DNA of 64,000 nt from Halotalea alkalilenta (GCF_001648175.1 NZ_CP015243.1:2232001-2296000), one strand, 5' to 3'; positions 35,683-45,639 are shown, counted from the first letter of the stretch. A program made the numbers and translations. The notes: generated from the letters alone by a model not told the origin.

Positions 35683-37176
35683 TCAGCGATGGGGCGAGTG
35701 ATCTTGCGCGACGGCGGTATCTTTCGGCGTCGCAGGCCAGGTGATGCGTGCTTCGAGCCCGCCTTCGTCGCGATTGCGCAGGTGCAGCTGCGCTCGCTGC
35801 TGCTTGATCAGCGTCGCCACGATCGATAGCCCCAACCCGCTGCCCGAGGCGCGCGGCGCCGACCCGCGGCGAAACCGCTCGGTCACCTTGTCGAGCAGCT
35901 CAGGCTCGATGCCGCTGCCATCGTCGACCACGCAGAGCGAGGGCACGCCCTCGATGCGCTCGAGGCGGATTTCGACGCTGCCGCCGTTGGGGGTGTAGCG
36001 CAGCGCATTGTCGAGCAGATTGCGCAGCAGTACGCCGACTTCGGTGGGGTCCGCGTAGATGTCGAGCCTGGTCAGGCCGCTCATCGCCAGACGCTGGCCT
36101 CGCGCCTCGGCGAGGGGCCATAGCTCGCTGGCGAGCTGTGCGGCGATGGGATAAAGATCCACCCGGGCGGGCGCGTTCGGCCGATGACGGTCGAGCCGCG
36201 CCAGCGTCAAAAGCTGGTCGACCACGCGCTGCAGCCGCTCGATCCCGAGGCGCGCCTTGTCGAACGAGTCCTCGCTCTGTACGCCGTCGCTGGCGCGGGC
36301 GTTGTCGAGATGGATCTTCAGCGCCGCCAGCGGCGTGCGCAGCTCATGGGCGGCGTCGGCGGTGAACCGGCGCTCGCGCTCGAGCGCCTCGCGCAGTCGC
36401 TCGATGAAGGCGTTGAGCGCGTTGTGCAATCCGGCGAGTTCGCGCGGTACCTCGCCTTCGATCGGCGAAAGATCCTGGTCATGGCGACGCGACAGCTGGC
36501 GGGAAAGATTGCCCAGCGGCGACATCCCATGACGGATGACGAAATAGATCAGGATCGCGGCGAGCATCACGCTGATCGCATCGGGCAGGGTATTGCCGAA
36601 GGCGATCTTGCGCGACAGCAGGGTCTGGAAGCGTTCGCGCAGCCCGATCGAGACCCATATCCGGCTCGCCTCGTCGTAGCGGGTATAGACGCGCCAGCTG
36701 TGGTCCTGGTACTCGACCCAGGCATAGCCCGGCCGCTGGGGGGCGGGGAAGGGGGGATCGGCGCTCCAACTGCCGCTGAGCAAGCGTGGAGTGCCGTCGT
36801 CGTTCCAGAATCCCAGGGCGAGCACCGGCTCGTCGGGGGAGGGCTGATTGGGATCGGCCGCGTCGTCGTCGGTGAGGCGGCCATGGGACATCGTCAGCGA
36901 ATAGAAGCGCGCGATGTTCTCCTGGTCGGTGAGCTGCTCGGCGATTCGCTGGTACTCTTGTGCGCTCGTCTCGGCAGTGGTCATGCCGGTGACGATACGC
37001 CCGAGCATCGACAGCTGGGCGTCGAAGATTTCATCCATCTCGTCGTCGATGATGACGTAGGAGACCACCAGCGAGGCGGCGGAGCTGGCGAACAGGATCA
37101 CCAGGATCGCTCGGGTCAGGTAGCGGCGGATCGAACCGATGCCGCGCCGCCTTTCGCTGCGCGGCTTGCCACTCAC
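35683..37176 (-). CDS. Sensor histidine kinase (QseC/PmrB-like)
   Basis: 497 residues. TM1 at about 20-43, periplasmic sensor about 44-197, TM2 about 198-216, a HAMP-like linker, then the phospho-acceptor H277 in AHELRTPLAAL. The ATPase has NLLDNALRYTP (N box), VVDDGSGI (G1) and GSGLGLSIV (G2). It starts inside the regulator's stop (4-bp overlap). The periplasmic part is rich in acidic residues. The signal is unknown; metal ions, polyamines or quorum cues are seen in relatives. Confidence 0.93.
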   Translation of the reverse strand: MSGKPRSERRRGIGSIRRYLTRAILVILFASSAASLVVSYVIIDDEMDEIFDAQLSMLGRIVTGMTTAETSAQEYQRIAEQLTDQENIARFYSLTMSHGRLTDDDAADPNQPSPDEPVLALGFWNDDGTPRLLSGSWSADPPFPAPQRPGYAWVEYQDHSWRVYTRYDEASRIWVSIGLRERFQTLLSRKIAFGNTLPDAISVMLAAILIYFVIRHGMSPLGNLSRQLSRRHDQDLSPIEGEVPRELAGLHNALNAFIERLREALERERRFTADAAHELRTPLAALKIHLDNARASDGVQSEDSFDKARLGIERLQRVVDQLLTLARLDRHRPNAPARVDLYPIAAQLASELWPLAEARGQRLAMSGLTRLDIYADPTEVGVLLRNLLDNALRYTPNGGSVEIRLERIEGVPSLCVVDDGSGIEPELLDKVTERFRRGSAPRASGSGLGLSIVATLIKQQRAQLHLRNRDEGGLEARITWPATPKDTAVAQDHSPHR

Positions 37177-37835
37177 CGGGCGTTGTCCTCCAGCCGGTAG
37201 CCGATCCCGCGCAGGGTGACGATCAGTTCAGGGGCGAGCTTCTTGCGCAAGTGGTGGATGTGTACCTCGAGCGCGTTGGACTCCACTTCGTCGTCCCAGC
37301 CGTAGAGCAGCTGCTCCAGGTGAGGGCGGGTGAGCACCTGGCCCGCATTGTTGGCAAGTTCCAGCAGCAGGGCGTATTCACGCCGGCCGAGCTTGACCGG
37401 CTTGTCCTTCCAGGTCACTTCGTGGCGCGATTCATCGATGGTCAGGTCGTTGACGGTGAGCACCTGGGTGGTCCGTCCGACCGCGCGGCGCATCACCATA
37501 CGAAGCCGCGCCAGCAGTTCCTCGAGTTCGAACGGCTTGAGCACGTAGTCGTCGGCGCCGGCGTCGAGCCCCATCACCTTGTCATCGAGACTGTCCCTCG
37601 CGGTGAGGATCACCACCGGCAGCGATTGGGTCTCGCGCAGCCGGCGCAGCACCTCCATGCCATCCATGCCCGGCAGGCCGAGATCCAGCACTACCGCGCC
37701 GAACTCGCCCTGCGCCAAAGTCTCCAGTGCGCTGGCACCATCGTGCAGCCATTCGACCTGGTAGCCCTCGCGCTTGAGCGCGGTCTCGACGCCGTCACCC
37801 AAGAGTGGATCGTCTTCGACGAGTAGAATTCTCAT
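37173..37835 (-). CDS. OmpR-family response regulator (QseB/PmrA-like)
   Basis: 220 residues from the ATG at 37835 (MRILLVEDDP). Receiver domain with D8, D9, phospho-acceptor D51 in LDLGLPGMDG, and K101 in LKPFE. The C-terminal winged helix has LGRREYALLLELANNAG and ESNALEVHIHHLRKKL, then IGYRL. It is translationally coupled to the kinase gene. Upstream in-frame starts would add an unconserved leader. Confidence 0.95.
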   Translation of the reverse strand: MRILLVEDDPLLGDGVETALKREGYQVEWLHDGASALETLAQGEFGAVVLDLGLPGMDGMEVLRRLRETQSLPVVILTARDSLDDKVMGLDAGADDYVLKPFELEELLARLRMVMRRAVGRTTQVLTVNDLTIDESRHEVTWKDKPVKLGRREYALLLELANNAGQVLTRPHLEQLLYGWDDEVESNALEVHIHHLRKKLAPELIVTLRGIGYRLEDNAR

Positions 37836-38173
37836 CTGTTTCCCTTTTGTCTTGTCCTGTGGTCGACCAAGCATCGCTATCGTGCCGATTGCCGGATCAT
37901 GGCCCCGCGCCCGGGTATCCGTACCGAGATTCGGATGCTACTGCGTCCATGATGCGCCATCCATCGGCATCGTCGCCCGCTGCGATGACGCCGATGTGGA
38001 TGACGATCGATTGTACCGGGCGCCCATCGCCCTCATTGTCTATCCAAAGCGCTGGCTGCCGATCCCGCGATCAGCGGCGAAGCCTTGATTCGACCGCATG
38101 CGAGCGCTGGGGTTCGCCGCCAGCTATGATGCAGGCTTCGGGCCAAGTGGAAAGGGCCTCGGGAGGTAGGGCA
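37836..38173. other. Divergent intergenic region between the response regulator and selO
   Basis: 338 bp with no gene that could be supported. It should hold both divergent promoters. A possible -10 (TATGAT) lies near 38129 for selO. No clear direct-repeat box for the regulator was identified. Confidence 0.5.
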
Positions 38174-39709
38174 ATGACAGAGTATCAGCGAGAGCACGGC
38201 GATGGGGCCGAGCTGGACGCGGGTCTCGAAGGCTTCGCTGCGCGTTTCGACAATCGCTACGCGCGGCTGCCGGCGCATTTCTTCACCCGGGTCGCGCCGA
38301 CGCCTCGCAAGGGCACTCGCCTGCTCGATGTCAGCCCGGGCTGTCTGGCGCTGCTGGGCCTCGATGCCGGTCGGCCGGGAACCGAAGCGTTCACCGCGCT
38401 GCTCGGTGGCGAGCAGCTGTGGCCGGGGATGGACCCGATCGCGCAGAAGTACACCGGCCACCAGTTCGGTATCTATAACCCGTCGCTCGGCGACGGCCGC
38501 GGTCTGCTGCTCGGCGAGTGGCTGGCGCCGGATGGGCAACGTTTCGACCTCCACCTCAAAGGCGCAGGCGTCACCCCCTATTCACGCTTCGCCGATGGCC
38601 AGGCGGTGCTGCGCTCCTCGCTGCGCGAGTATCTGGCCAGCGAGGCGATGGCCGCGCTCGGCGTGCCGACCAGCCGCGCGCTGGCCGTGGCGGTCAACCA
38701 GGAGCGGGTACGCCGTGAGCGCTGGGAGCCGGGTGCGACGCTTTTGCGGGTGGCGCCGAGCCATGTCCGCTTCGGTCATTTCGAATGGCTGGCCTTCGGC
38801 GGTGATAAGCCCGGCCTGCGCAAGCTGATCGATCATGTGATCGATGACCATTGGCCGCATCTGCGCGGGCACGAGTCGCCGACCGCGGCGATGTTCGACG
38901 AAGTCGTCGCCGCCACCGCCGAGATGATCGCCGCCTGGCAGGCCTACGGCTTCGTCCATGGGGTGATGAACACCGACAACATGTCGATCCTCGGGCTCAC
39001 CTTCGACTATGGCCCCTTCGCCTTCCAGGATGCCTTCGATCCAGGTTTCAACCCCAACCACACCGACCAGGAAGGACGTTACTCCTATGCCGAGCAGCCC
39101 TCGGTCGGACTTTGGAATCTCAGCCGGCTGGCGTCGGCGCTGCTCGGGCCGATCAGTGACGAGCTCGGCGGCGAGGAGCGCGCTCGCGATGCGCTCGCCG
39201 GCGCCTTGGAGCGCTACGGCGAGCGGCTCAACCTGCGTTTTGGCGAGCGCATGCGCGCGCGGCTCGGGCTCGAGCTCGAGCAGCCCGACGACCCTCGGCT
39301 CTTGGGCGACTTCCTCGCCCTGCTGCAGGCAGGCCGATGCGATTATCACCTCTGCTTTCGCGCGCTCGCCGACTGGCATGGCGATGAGCCCGGCGAGCGG
39401 CTCAGGGCTGCGCTCGGCGACGGCGCGGCGAGCCGCGACTGGCTCGCGCGCTATCGCGACCGGCTCGGCAGGGAGACCCGCGCCGAGGCCGCCCGCATGG
39501 TCGCGATGAATGCGGTCAACCCACTCTATGTGCTCAGGACTCATCTGGCCCAGCGTGCGATCGAGGCGATCGAAACCTCGGCGGACACCGCCGAGCTCGT
39601 GCGTTTGCGTGCCTGCCTGAGCGCGCCCTTCACCCCCCAACCTGGCGCCGAGGCGTATGCCTCGGCGCCTCCCGCGGGCGCTCCGGTTTGCCTGTCGTGC
39701 TCATCTTGA
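38174..39709 (+). CDS. selO: Protein adenylyltransferase SelO (YdiU)
   Basis: 511 residues from the ATG at 38174 (GGGAGG 7 bp upstream). Pseudokinase-fold motifs: YTGHQFGIYNPSLGDGRGLLLGEW, LKGAGVTPYSRFADGQAVLRSSLREYL, RVAPSHVRFGHFEW, and VHGVMNTDNMSILGLTFDYGPFAF, which carries the catalytic loop. It AMPylates proteins, in E. coli under oxidative stress. The C-terminus ends CLSCSS, with Cys where animal SelO has selenocysteine. It is 48 bp upstream of gpsA. Confidence 0.96.
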   Translation: MTEYQREHGDGAELDAGLEGFAARFDNRYARLPAHFFTRVAPTPRKGTRLLDVSPGCLALLGLDAGRPGTEAFTALLGGEQLWPGMDPIAQKYTGHQFGIYNPSLGDGRGLLLGEWLAPDGQRFDLHLKGAGVTPYSRFADGQAVLRSSLREYLASEAMAALGVPTSRALAVAVNQERVRRERWEPGATLLRVAPSHVRFGHFEWLAFGGDKPGLRKLIDHVIDDHWPHLRGHESPTAAMFDEVVAATAEMIAAWQAYGFVHGVMNTDNMSILGLTFDYGPFAFQDAFDPGFNPNHTDQEGRYSYAEQPSVGLWNLSRLASALLGPISDELGGEERARDALAGALERYGERLNLRFGERMRARLGLELEQPDDPRLLGDFLALLQAGRCDYHLCFRALADWHGDEPGERLRAALGDGAASRDWLARYRDRLGRETRAEAARMVAMNAVNPLYVLRTHLAQRAIEAIETSADTAELVRLRACLSAPFTPQPGAEAYASAPPAGAPVCLSCSS

Positions 39710-39757
39710 GCGCGCAGGCAGTGCGCTCCGGTCGATGATGACGATGGAAACGAGTCG

Positions 39758-40828
39758 ATGAGCAAAGAGACTTTACGGGTCGCGGTCCTCGGCGGCGGCA
39801 GCTTCGGCACTGCGCTGGCGAGCATCGCTTCGGTGGGCGGCGCCACCGTGCGCCAGTGGATGCGCGATGCATCACTGGTCGAGCGGATCAACCGTGAGCG
39901 GCGCAACGACCGCTATCTGCCGGACTTCGAGATCGATCCCGGCGTGGTCGCCTCGACCGAGCTCGAGTTCGTGCTCGAGCAGGCCGCCCTGGTGCTGGTG
40001 GCGATCCCCTCCAAGGCGTTTCGCCAGGTGGTTCGGCAGGCCGCGCCCTGGATCGGGGCCGAGACCATCCTGGTCAGCACCACCAAGGGGATCGAGGAGC
40101 ACGGCTTCCGGCTGATGAGCGAGATCCTCGCCGAGGAGACCACCAGCCGCCACATTGGCGTGCTCTCCGGCCCCAACCTCGCCGCCGAGGTGGCGCGGCG
40201 CCAGCTCACCGCCAGTGTGATCGCAAGCGATGACGATCTCACCCGCGCCCAGGTGCAGCGGGTGCTCAGCTGCGAGTACTTCCGCGTCTATGCCAGTAAC
40301 GATCGCTACGGCGTCGAGCTCGGCGGCGCGTTGAAGAACATCTATGCGATCGCCGCCGGCATGGCCCACGCGCTGGGCATGGGCGAGAACACCAAGAGCA
40401 TGCTGATCACCCGGGCGCTGGCCGAGATGAGTCGCTTCGCGGTCAGCCAGGGCGCCAATCCAATGACCTTCCTCGGGCTCGCCGGGGTGGGTGATCTGAT
40501 CGTCACCTGCTCGTCGAAGCTTTCGCGTAACTTCCGTGTCGGGCTCGCGATGGGAGAGGGAATGAGCCTCGACGCCGCGGTCGAGGGCTTGGGGCAAGTC
40601 GCCGAAGGGGTCAACACGGTGCGGTTGATCTACGCCAAGTCCCAGCGGGAAGGCATCTACATGCCGCTGGTCGATGGCCTCTATCACGTGATGTTCGAGG
40701 GCGTCGCTCCCTCCGAGATGGCACGAGCGCTGATGCGTAGCGACCATTCGAGCGATGTCGAGTTCACCCTGTCCAGGGAGGAGGCGCGTCGCGCCCATCA
40801 ACGGCTCGACCAAGGCCCGATCCCATGA
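39758..40828 (+). CDS. gpsA: Glycerol-3-phosphate dehydrogenase [NAD(P)+]
   Basis: 356 residues. Rossmann motif GGGSFGTA at 12-19, then [18 protein letters not shown], the catalytic lysine in [16 protein letters not shown], and [23 protein letters not shown]. It makes sn-glycerol 3-phosphate for phospholipid synthesis. It is followed 41 bp later by sixA and probably forms an operon with it. Confidence 0.96.
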   Translation: MSKETLRVAVLGGGSFGTALASIASVGGATVRQWMRDASLVERINRERRNDRYLPDFEIDPGVVASTELEFVLEQAALVLVAIPSKAFRQVVRQAAPWIGAETILVSTTKGIEEHGFRLMSEILAEETTSRHIGVLSGPNLAAEVARRQLTASVIASDDDLTRAQVQRVLSCEYFRVYASNDRYGVELGGALKNIYAIAAGMAHALGMGENTKSMLITRALAEMSRFAVSQGANPMTFLGLAGVGDLIVTCSSKLSRNFRVGLAMGEGMSLDAAVEGLGQVAEGVNTVRLIYAKSQREGIYMPLVDGLYHVMFEGVAPSEMARALMRSDHSSDVEFTLSREEARRAHQRLDQGPIP

Positions 40829-40869
40829 ATGCCGGCCCGACATCGGGCCGGTCTTGAAAGGAGAACCGC

Positions 40870-41355
40870 ATGAAGCTCTATGTGATGCGCCATGGCGAAG
40901 CGCTATCGGGCAGCCCCGATCCCGAACGTCGGCTCAGCGAACTCGGCGTGCGCGAGGCCAACGCCAGCGCCAATTGGCTCGCCGAGGCGCTGGGAGAGGC
41001 GGCGTCGCGGCTCGAGATCGTCTCCAGCCCCTATGAGCGGGCCCAACGCACCGCGCGGGAGGTGGCGCGCGGGCTTGGCATCGAGCGCTCGCTGGTGCTG
41101 CCACTGCTCACACCCGATGCGCCGGTCGAGGCGGTGATCGAGTGGCTGGGCGAGCAGCCAGGGGACGGGGACTGGCTGGTGGTCAGCCATATGCCGTTGG
41201 TCGCCGAGCTGGTCGGCCGGCTGGTCGATGGCAATACGCGCGCACGGCGGCCGATGTCCACCGCCGAAGTCGTCGAACTGGAGGCCGATGTCTGGGCCGC
41301 CGGCTGTGCGACCCTTGAGCGTTACTATCTGCCGAGTCCGCTGCCAAGCCCGTGA
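40870..41355 (+). CDS. sixA: Phosphohistidine phosphatase SixA
   Basis: 161 residues. The histidine-phosphatase motif RHG is at 7-9 (YVMRHGEAL), then SSPYERAQRTA and VVSHMPLVAELVG with the second catalytic histidine. The short single-domain form without the usual bisphosphatase insertion fits SixA, which removes phosphate from phosphohistidine in HPt-type proteins and PTS NPr. A GAAAGGAG site precedes the ATG. Confidence 0.92.
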   Translation: MKLYVMRHGEALSGSPDPERRLSELGVREANASANWLAEALGEAASRLEIVSSPYERAQRTAREVARGLGIERSLVLPLLTPDAPVEAVIEWLGEQPGDGDWLVVSHMPLVAELVGRLVDGNTRARRPMSTAEVVELEADVWAAGCATLERYYLPSPLPSP

Positions 41356-41364
41356 CCCGGGTGC

Positions 41365-42303
41365 CTAACCGATCAGCTGGATCACGAACAGGCCAAAGGT
41401 GATCGTCACCACCGAGATCAGCGTGGTCAGCGCGATCACGCTGGCGGCGAGCCGTGCATTGGCGCCCATCGACTGCGCCATGATGAAGCCGGCCGCCGCG
41501 CTGGGGCTTGCGAAGTAGAGAAACAGCATGCCGAGTTCCGGGCCGCGAAATCCGCAGGCCCAGGCGCCCAGGGTGGAAAGAAGCGGCAGCCAGACCATCT
41601 TCAGCAGGCTGGCTTCGATCGTCGCCCGTCCGGTATCGCGAAAGGCGGCAAGCGATAGCGTGCCGCCGATGCACAAAAGCGCCAGCGGCAGGGTGAGGCT
41701 TGCGAAGTAATGGCCGGTGGTGGAGACCCACGAAGGCATCGGCAGGCCGAGCGAGCGCCAGCAGAAGGCGGCGAACACCGAGAGGATCAAGGGGTTCTTC
41801 GCCATGCCAAGCAGGATGTTGCCGACGCTGACCCGCCGCTCCGGCCGATAGAGCGAGAGCACCAGCACCGAGAGCGCGTTGTAGAGTGGAATCAGCGTCG
41901 CTATCAGCAGGGCGCCGACGCTCAATCCGTAGCTGCCGTACATGCCGCCGGCGAAGGCGAGGCCGAGAATCGCCCCGTTGCCCCGAAACGCGCCCTGGAC
42001 GAACGCGCCGCGGTCGGCGCGCTCCACCCAGCGCAGCGCCCATAGCCAGCTGAGCAGGAAAGTCGCCAGGGTGGCGATGGCGAAATAGACCGGCAGCCAC
42101 GGCTCGATGGCGCTGAGATCGGCTTCGAGCGTGTTGAGGAAGATCATCACCGGCATCGCGCCGCGAAATACCAGCGCCGAGGCGGTATCGATGAAAGGAC
42201 GGTCGATCCAGCGCCAGCGCTTGAGGACGACGCCGAGCATCAGCATCGAGAAGATCGGCAGGGTGACGTCGAGGGTTCGGGCAAGGGTTTCCAGCAGGCT
42301 CAT
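41365..42303 (-). CDS. AEC-family transporter
   Basis: 312 residues with about ten hydrophobic segments in two halves. FRGNGAILGLA in the first half and ALLCIGGTLSL, FASPSAAAGFIMAQSMG in the second are typical of auxin-efflux-carrier family proteins. Bacterial members carry malonate, malate or other anions; the substrate here is unknown. It is convergent with sixA, 9 bp apart. Confidence 0.88.
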   Translation of the reverse strand: MSLLETLARTLDVTLPIFSMLMLGVVLKRWRWIDRPFIDTASALVFRGAMPVMIFLNTLEADLSAIEPWLPVYFAIATLATFLLSWLWALRWVERADRGAFVQGAFRGNGAILGLAFAGGMYGSYGLSVGALLIATLIPLYNALSVLVLSLYRPERRVSVGNILLGMAKNPLILSVFAAFCWRSLGLPMPSWVSTTGHYFASLTLPLALLCIGGTLSLAAFRDTGRATIEASLLKMVWLPLLSTLGAWACGFRGPELGMLFLYFASPSAAAGFIMAQSMGANARLAASVIALTTLISVVTITFGLFVIQLIG

Positions 42304-42409
42304 GGTGATTTCCTCGCGGGCGCTTGAGCCCCGTCCGGCGCTGCCTCCGGGGTGAACGGCAATGAACTGCCACGCCGCGGCCCGAGGCGGCGTGGGCGCG
42401 GGCTTCCAC

Positions 42410-42502
42410 CTAGAGGGTCAGGAAGGCGAACAGCAGGGCCGCGGCGGCGATCAGCAGGAAGAGCGGCGAGCGCCAGCGGCGCGAGGAAGAGGGTCGTGAC
42501 AC
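42410..42502 (-). CDS. Small single-span membrane protein (30 residues)
   Basis: A GTG at 42502 opens a 30-residue frame on the minus strand: a basic head (SRPSSSRRWRSP), then one hydrophobic helix (LFLLIAAAALLFAFLTL) to the stop. AGGA lies 8 bp upstream. It has the form of many small inner-membrane proteins, with a positive-inside head. No family is recognised. It lies in an otherwise empty 489-bp gap downstream of a divergent start region. Confidence 0.4.
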   Translation of the reverse strand: MSRPSSSRRWRSPLFLLIAAAALLFAFLTL

Positions 42503-42792
42503 GATATCGTCCTGGTTGTTGTGTGGATGGCGATGACGGCGGGCGGGCGAAGCTCGCCCCTGCGCGACCGACGTTCTAACATGGGCCGCCTGTGGGCAAC
42601 GACGCCTGGCCCGGCTGGGTCAAGGCGACCATCGTAGACGATTTCACTACCCGGAACGAGCCGCCCCGCGTCCCACCGGGGCAGCGTTCGGGAGAACCGC
42701 ATGGAGATGGCCGAGCTGAGACGTAGACGTGAAGCGGCTGCGCCCCGCTATCCGAGCTTCGAAGCGGCGCTGGCGACGCGCGGGGGCGTCTC

Positions 42793-43731
42793 ATGAGCCC
42801 CCGCGCGGTGCTCGCGCTCGGCAGCGGTGGGGCGCGAGGCTATGCCCACATCGGCGTGATCGAGGAGGTCGAGTCGCGCGGCTACGAGATCGCTGCGATC
42901 TCCGGCTGCTCGATGGGCGCGGTGATCGGTGGTATTTATGCCGCCGGGCACCTCGACGACTATCGCGACTGGGTCTGCCGGCTAGGCTATCTCGACGTGC
43001 TCCGTCTGGTCGATCTGACCTGGAGCGGTGCAGGTACGATGCGCGCCGGCCGGGTGATGGGGCATCTCGGCAAGTGGCTGGAGGGAATCGACATCGAGTC
43101 GCTGCCGATCCCGTTCACCAGCGTCGCCACCGATCTGGTCCGCCAGCGCGAGGTATGGTTCCAGCGCGGCTCGCTGATGCGTGCGATTCGTGCGTCGATC
43201 GCAATCCCAGGCGTGATCACGCCGGTGAGCATCGATGACCGGCTGCTGGTCGACGGTGGCCTGGTCAATCCGCTGCCGATCCTGCCGACGCTTTCGGTGC
43301 GCAACGACCTGGTGATCGCGGTCAATGTCACCGCGCTCTCGCCGCAGAACGTGGGTATCGACCAGCTGCTGCCGGCGGCGCTGCGAGAGGAGCTGGACGG
43401 CGACCGGCGCACGCGCTTTCCCTGGCGCTGGCGCAAGAGGGCGCTGGATGCGCCGGCGGCGCCGTCCAGCGAGCGCCCGAGCCATCGTCGCCGCGCACAG
43501 GCACTGGGCAGGATCGAACTGATCCTGCGCTCCTTCGACATCACCCAGGCATCGCTTGCGAGCTACAAGATCGCCGGTAGTCCGCCTGATGTGCTGATCG
43601 AGATTCCCAAGACCGTGTGCGGCAGCTACGAATTCCATCGTGCCGCGGAGCTGATCGTGCTTGGCCGCTACCTGGCGGCTAAGGCGCTCGATCGCTACGA
43701 GGAGGGGGCCGCGGGCCATTCATTGGCTTGA
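42793..43731 (+). CDS. Patatin-like phospholipase (RssA-like)
   Basis: 312 residues. The oxyanion motif GSGGARG is at 10-16, the nucleophile elbow GCSMG at 38-42 with S40, and the catalytic aspartate D154 in LVDGGLVNPLP. The catalytic dyad is complete. Relatives act as serine acyl hydrolases on lipids. A basic linker (RRTRFPWRWRKR) near 215 separates a C-terminal helical part. The start has a weak ribosome site (GGGGGCG). It is 61 bp upstream of three short direct repeats. Confidence 0.9.
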   Translation: MSPRAVLALGSGGARGYAHIGVIEEVESRGYEIAAISGCSMGAVIGGIYAAGHLDDYRDWVCRLGYLDVLRLVDLTWSGAGTMRAGRVMGHLGKWLEGIDIESLPIPFTSVATDLVRQREVWFQRGSLMRAIRASIAIPGVITPVSIDDRLLVDGGLVNPLPILPTLSVRNDLVIAVNVTALSPQNVGIDQLLPAALREELDGDRRTRFPWRWRKRALDAPAAPSSERPSHRRRAQALGRIELILRSFDITQASLASYKIAGSPPDVLIEIPKTVCGSYEFHRAAELIVLGRYLAAKALDRYEEGAAGHSLA

Positions 43732-43768
43732 GGAATTGGTCTCTGCGGAATTGGTCTGCGGAATTGGT
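43732..43768. repeat. Three direct repeats of GGAATTGGT
   Basis: GGAATTGGT occurs at 43732, 43747 and 43760, spaced 15 and 13 bp apart, straight after the patatin stop codon. The last two copies are preceded by TGC. They mark the left side of a segment containing accessory genes and gene scraps. Confidence 0.6.
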
Positions 43769-43839
43769 TCGAAGAGACGAATCCAGGATATCACCAAGGT
43801 AGCGGTGCCGGCCGCGATGGCGACAGGGCCGCTCTTCTG

Positions 43840-44730
43840 TCAACGAACGGCAGAAGGCAGGTAGCCGAAGCGTGCGCGGAATCGGTCGGCGAAACGCGCG
43901 CGAGACTGGTATCCGCAGGCCTGCGCAATGCTGGGAATGCTCCAGGATGTCGTCTGGAGCAGCATCATGGCATGGTGCATGCGGATGTCGACCAGTAGAT
44001 CCTCGAAGCGCACGCTTTCGCCTGCCAAGCGACGTCGCAGTGTGGCTTCGCTCATCGCCAATGCACGTCCCGCCTCATGCGCCGTCCAGCGCTGATCCGG
44101 CGCTTCGCCAAGCAATCTGCGCAAGCGCCCGGCCGTGCCGCTTTGCTTTGCGTCCATGAAGGCATGGCCTCGTTCAGTGAGGGCCAGGAGAAAGTCCATT
44201 AACCGGTACTTGAGCCGTTCGTCGCTCACACGCTTGGCTTCCACGCTTTCGATCACGCACCGGAACGTCGATTCCAGATCGTCATCCAACCATGCCTGCC
44301 GATAAGACTCCCGGTTGCCATTGTTCGGTGGGGGCGGGGAGTGATCACGGTGAAATGCCTCCAGCAAGGTTGTCGAGATCGTCAGGAAAATAGAGCGGAA
44401 GCGCTTCTCCTGGCCTCCCGGCGTTTTCAGCAAATCGGCACATGCGCCCGGCTCGACGAGCAGCAACGACGCCTGTGCGTCGACCGATAGCGGGCTGACA
44501 GCATCATCGAGATCGAGTCGCCCCGCGACGACGAGAAGCACGGTGGCGTCGTGGAACAGAAATCGTGGCGTGTGCTGGGCCTGCATCAGGACAGGCTGCG
44601 CAAGACTGCAAAGGCCACGCCGCAGCACCGGTGCGCCAGAGGGCGACGACCAGTGCGTGCGGATGACTGCTTCCGTCGGGACGGAAGCAGTCCGACGTGG
44701 CGATGCCGTGACCGGCTTTCGTTTGCTCAC
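43840..44730 (-). CDS. AraC-family transcriptional regulator
   Basis: 296 residues from a GTG at 44730. The N-terminal cupin-like part has a FHDATVLLVVAGRLDL stretch, and the C-terminal double HTH has RALAMSEATLRRRLAGES and ACGYQSRARFADRFRARFGYLP. Organisation is of the GadX/VirF kind, with ligand domain first. It starts 3 bp after the PEBP gene stop and is probably its operon partner and regulator. Confidence 0.88.
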   Translation of the reverse strand: MSKRKPVTASPRRTASVPTEAVIRTHWSSPSGAPVLRRGLCSLAQPVLMQAQHTPRFLFHDATVLLVVAGRLDLDDAVSPLSVDAQASLLLVEPGACADLLKTPGGQEKRFRSIFLTISTTLLEAFHRDHSPPPPNNGNRESYRQAWLDDDLESTFRCVIESVEAKRVSDERLKYRLMDFLLALTERGHAFMDAKQSGTAGRLRRLLGEAPDQRWTAHEAGRALAMSEATLRRRLAGESVRFEDLLVDIRMHHAMMLLQTTSWSIPSIAQACGYQSRARFADRFRARFGYLPSAVR

Positions 44731-44733
44731 AGG

Positions 44734-45369
44734 TCAATCAAGAGGTACGGATGGGTTGAGGCGATACAGGCCGGTCAGACTGGCTTGCCCCAGCACCGGC
44801 GCGGCGGCCAGGGCCGCGCGTACGCTGGCACCCGTCAGCGGTCCGTCCACGGCAAGCGTAGGCGTTGCCAGCGCATAGACCGTGAAGATGTAGCGATGAA
44901 CCAACCTGTCGTTCCAGGGCGGGCATGGCCCATCGTAGCCATAGTATTCGCCCTTCATCTGTGCGTCGTCGGCAAACCAGGCGGTGTAGTCGTTGATGCC
45001 ATGACGCAAGCCATCGGCAGCAAGAGGGCCAGGCTTGCCGCGTGGCGTCACACCGCTGGAATGCGAGCCGGCCTCGATCTGCGTGATGCCGGCGGGAATG
45101 TCGAGCAGCAGCCAGTGGAAGAAGTCGATGCGCGGTAGCTCGACAGGCACTTCGCGGCCTTCCTGGTTCACATCGTCTCCTCGGCTTGGAACATCAGGGT
45201 CGTGGCAGATGATCACGAAGGATTGCGTGCCTTCGGGGATGTCACTCCATGCTAAGTGCGGGTTTCGGTTCGACGACAGTGCAACGTGTGCGGCGGCATC
45301 GGGTATCCCAAAAGCGAATTCGCCAGGAATCGCTTGGCCGTCCTGGAAGCTGTAGCTGATGAGTTGCAT
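44734..45369 (-). CDS. YbhB/YbcL-family Raf kinase inhibitor-like protein (PEBP)
   Basis: 211 residues. PEBP marks are NRNPHLAWSDIPEGTQSFVIICHDPDVP (D-x-D-P), then FFHWLLLDIPAG, GYDGPCPPWND and HRYIFTVYAL. The bacterial family has no firmly known function; the fold binds anionic ligands. There is no signal peptide. Transcribed together with the AraC gene after it. Confidence 0.9.
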   Translation of the reverse strand: MQLISYSFQDGQAIPGEFAFGIPDAAAHVALSSNRNPHLAWSDIPEGTQSFVIICHDPDVPSRGDDVNQEGREVPVELPRIDFFHWLLLDIPAGITQIEAGSHSSGVTPRGKPGPLAADGLRHGINDYTAWFADDAQMKGEYYGYDGPCPPWNDRLVHRYIFTVYALATPTLAVDGPLTGASVRAALAAAPVLGQASLTGLYRLNPSVPLD

Positions 45370-45639
45370 GTGAGGTTTCGTCCTGGGCGTCGATGAAAGA
45401 GGGCGATATTACGCAAGGCTGCGCACAGTACGGAATTCTAGGGCCGCATGGATTTTTGAAAACGTCACATCCAGTCAATCATTTTCCCTATCCAGTCAAT
45501 GTGATCGCTTTTGCTTCGTTTCCCTGATTGTCGGCGACGAATTCCAGATGCAGCGCATATGACGGTGCTGGTTCCTTTCAGTCCCTCTGCGGATACCACA
45601 TGGTGCTCGATGCTACGAGCTTTGGAAGACACGTCTCCA

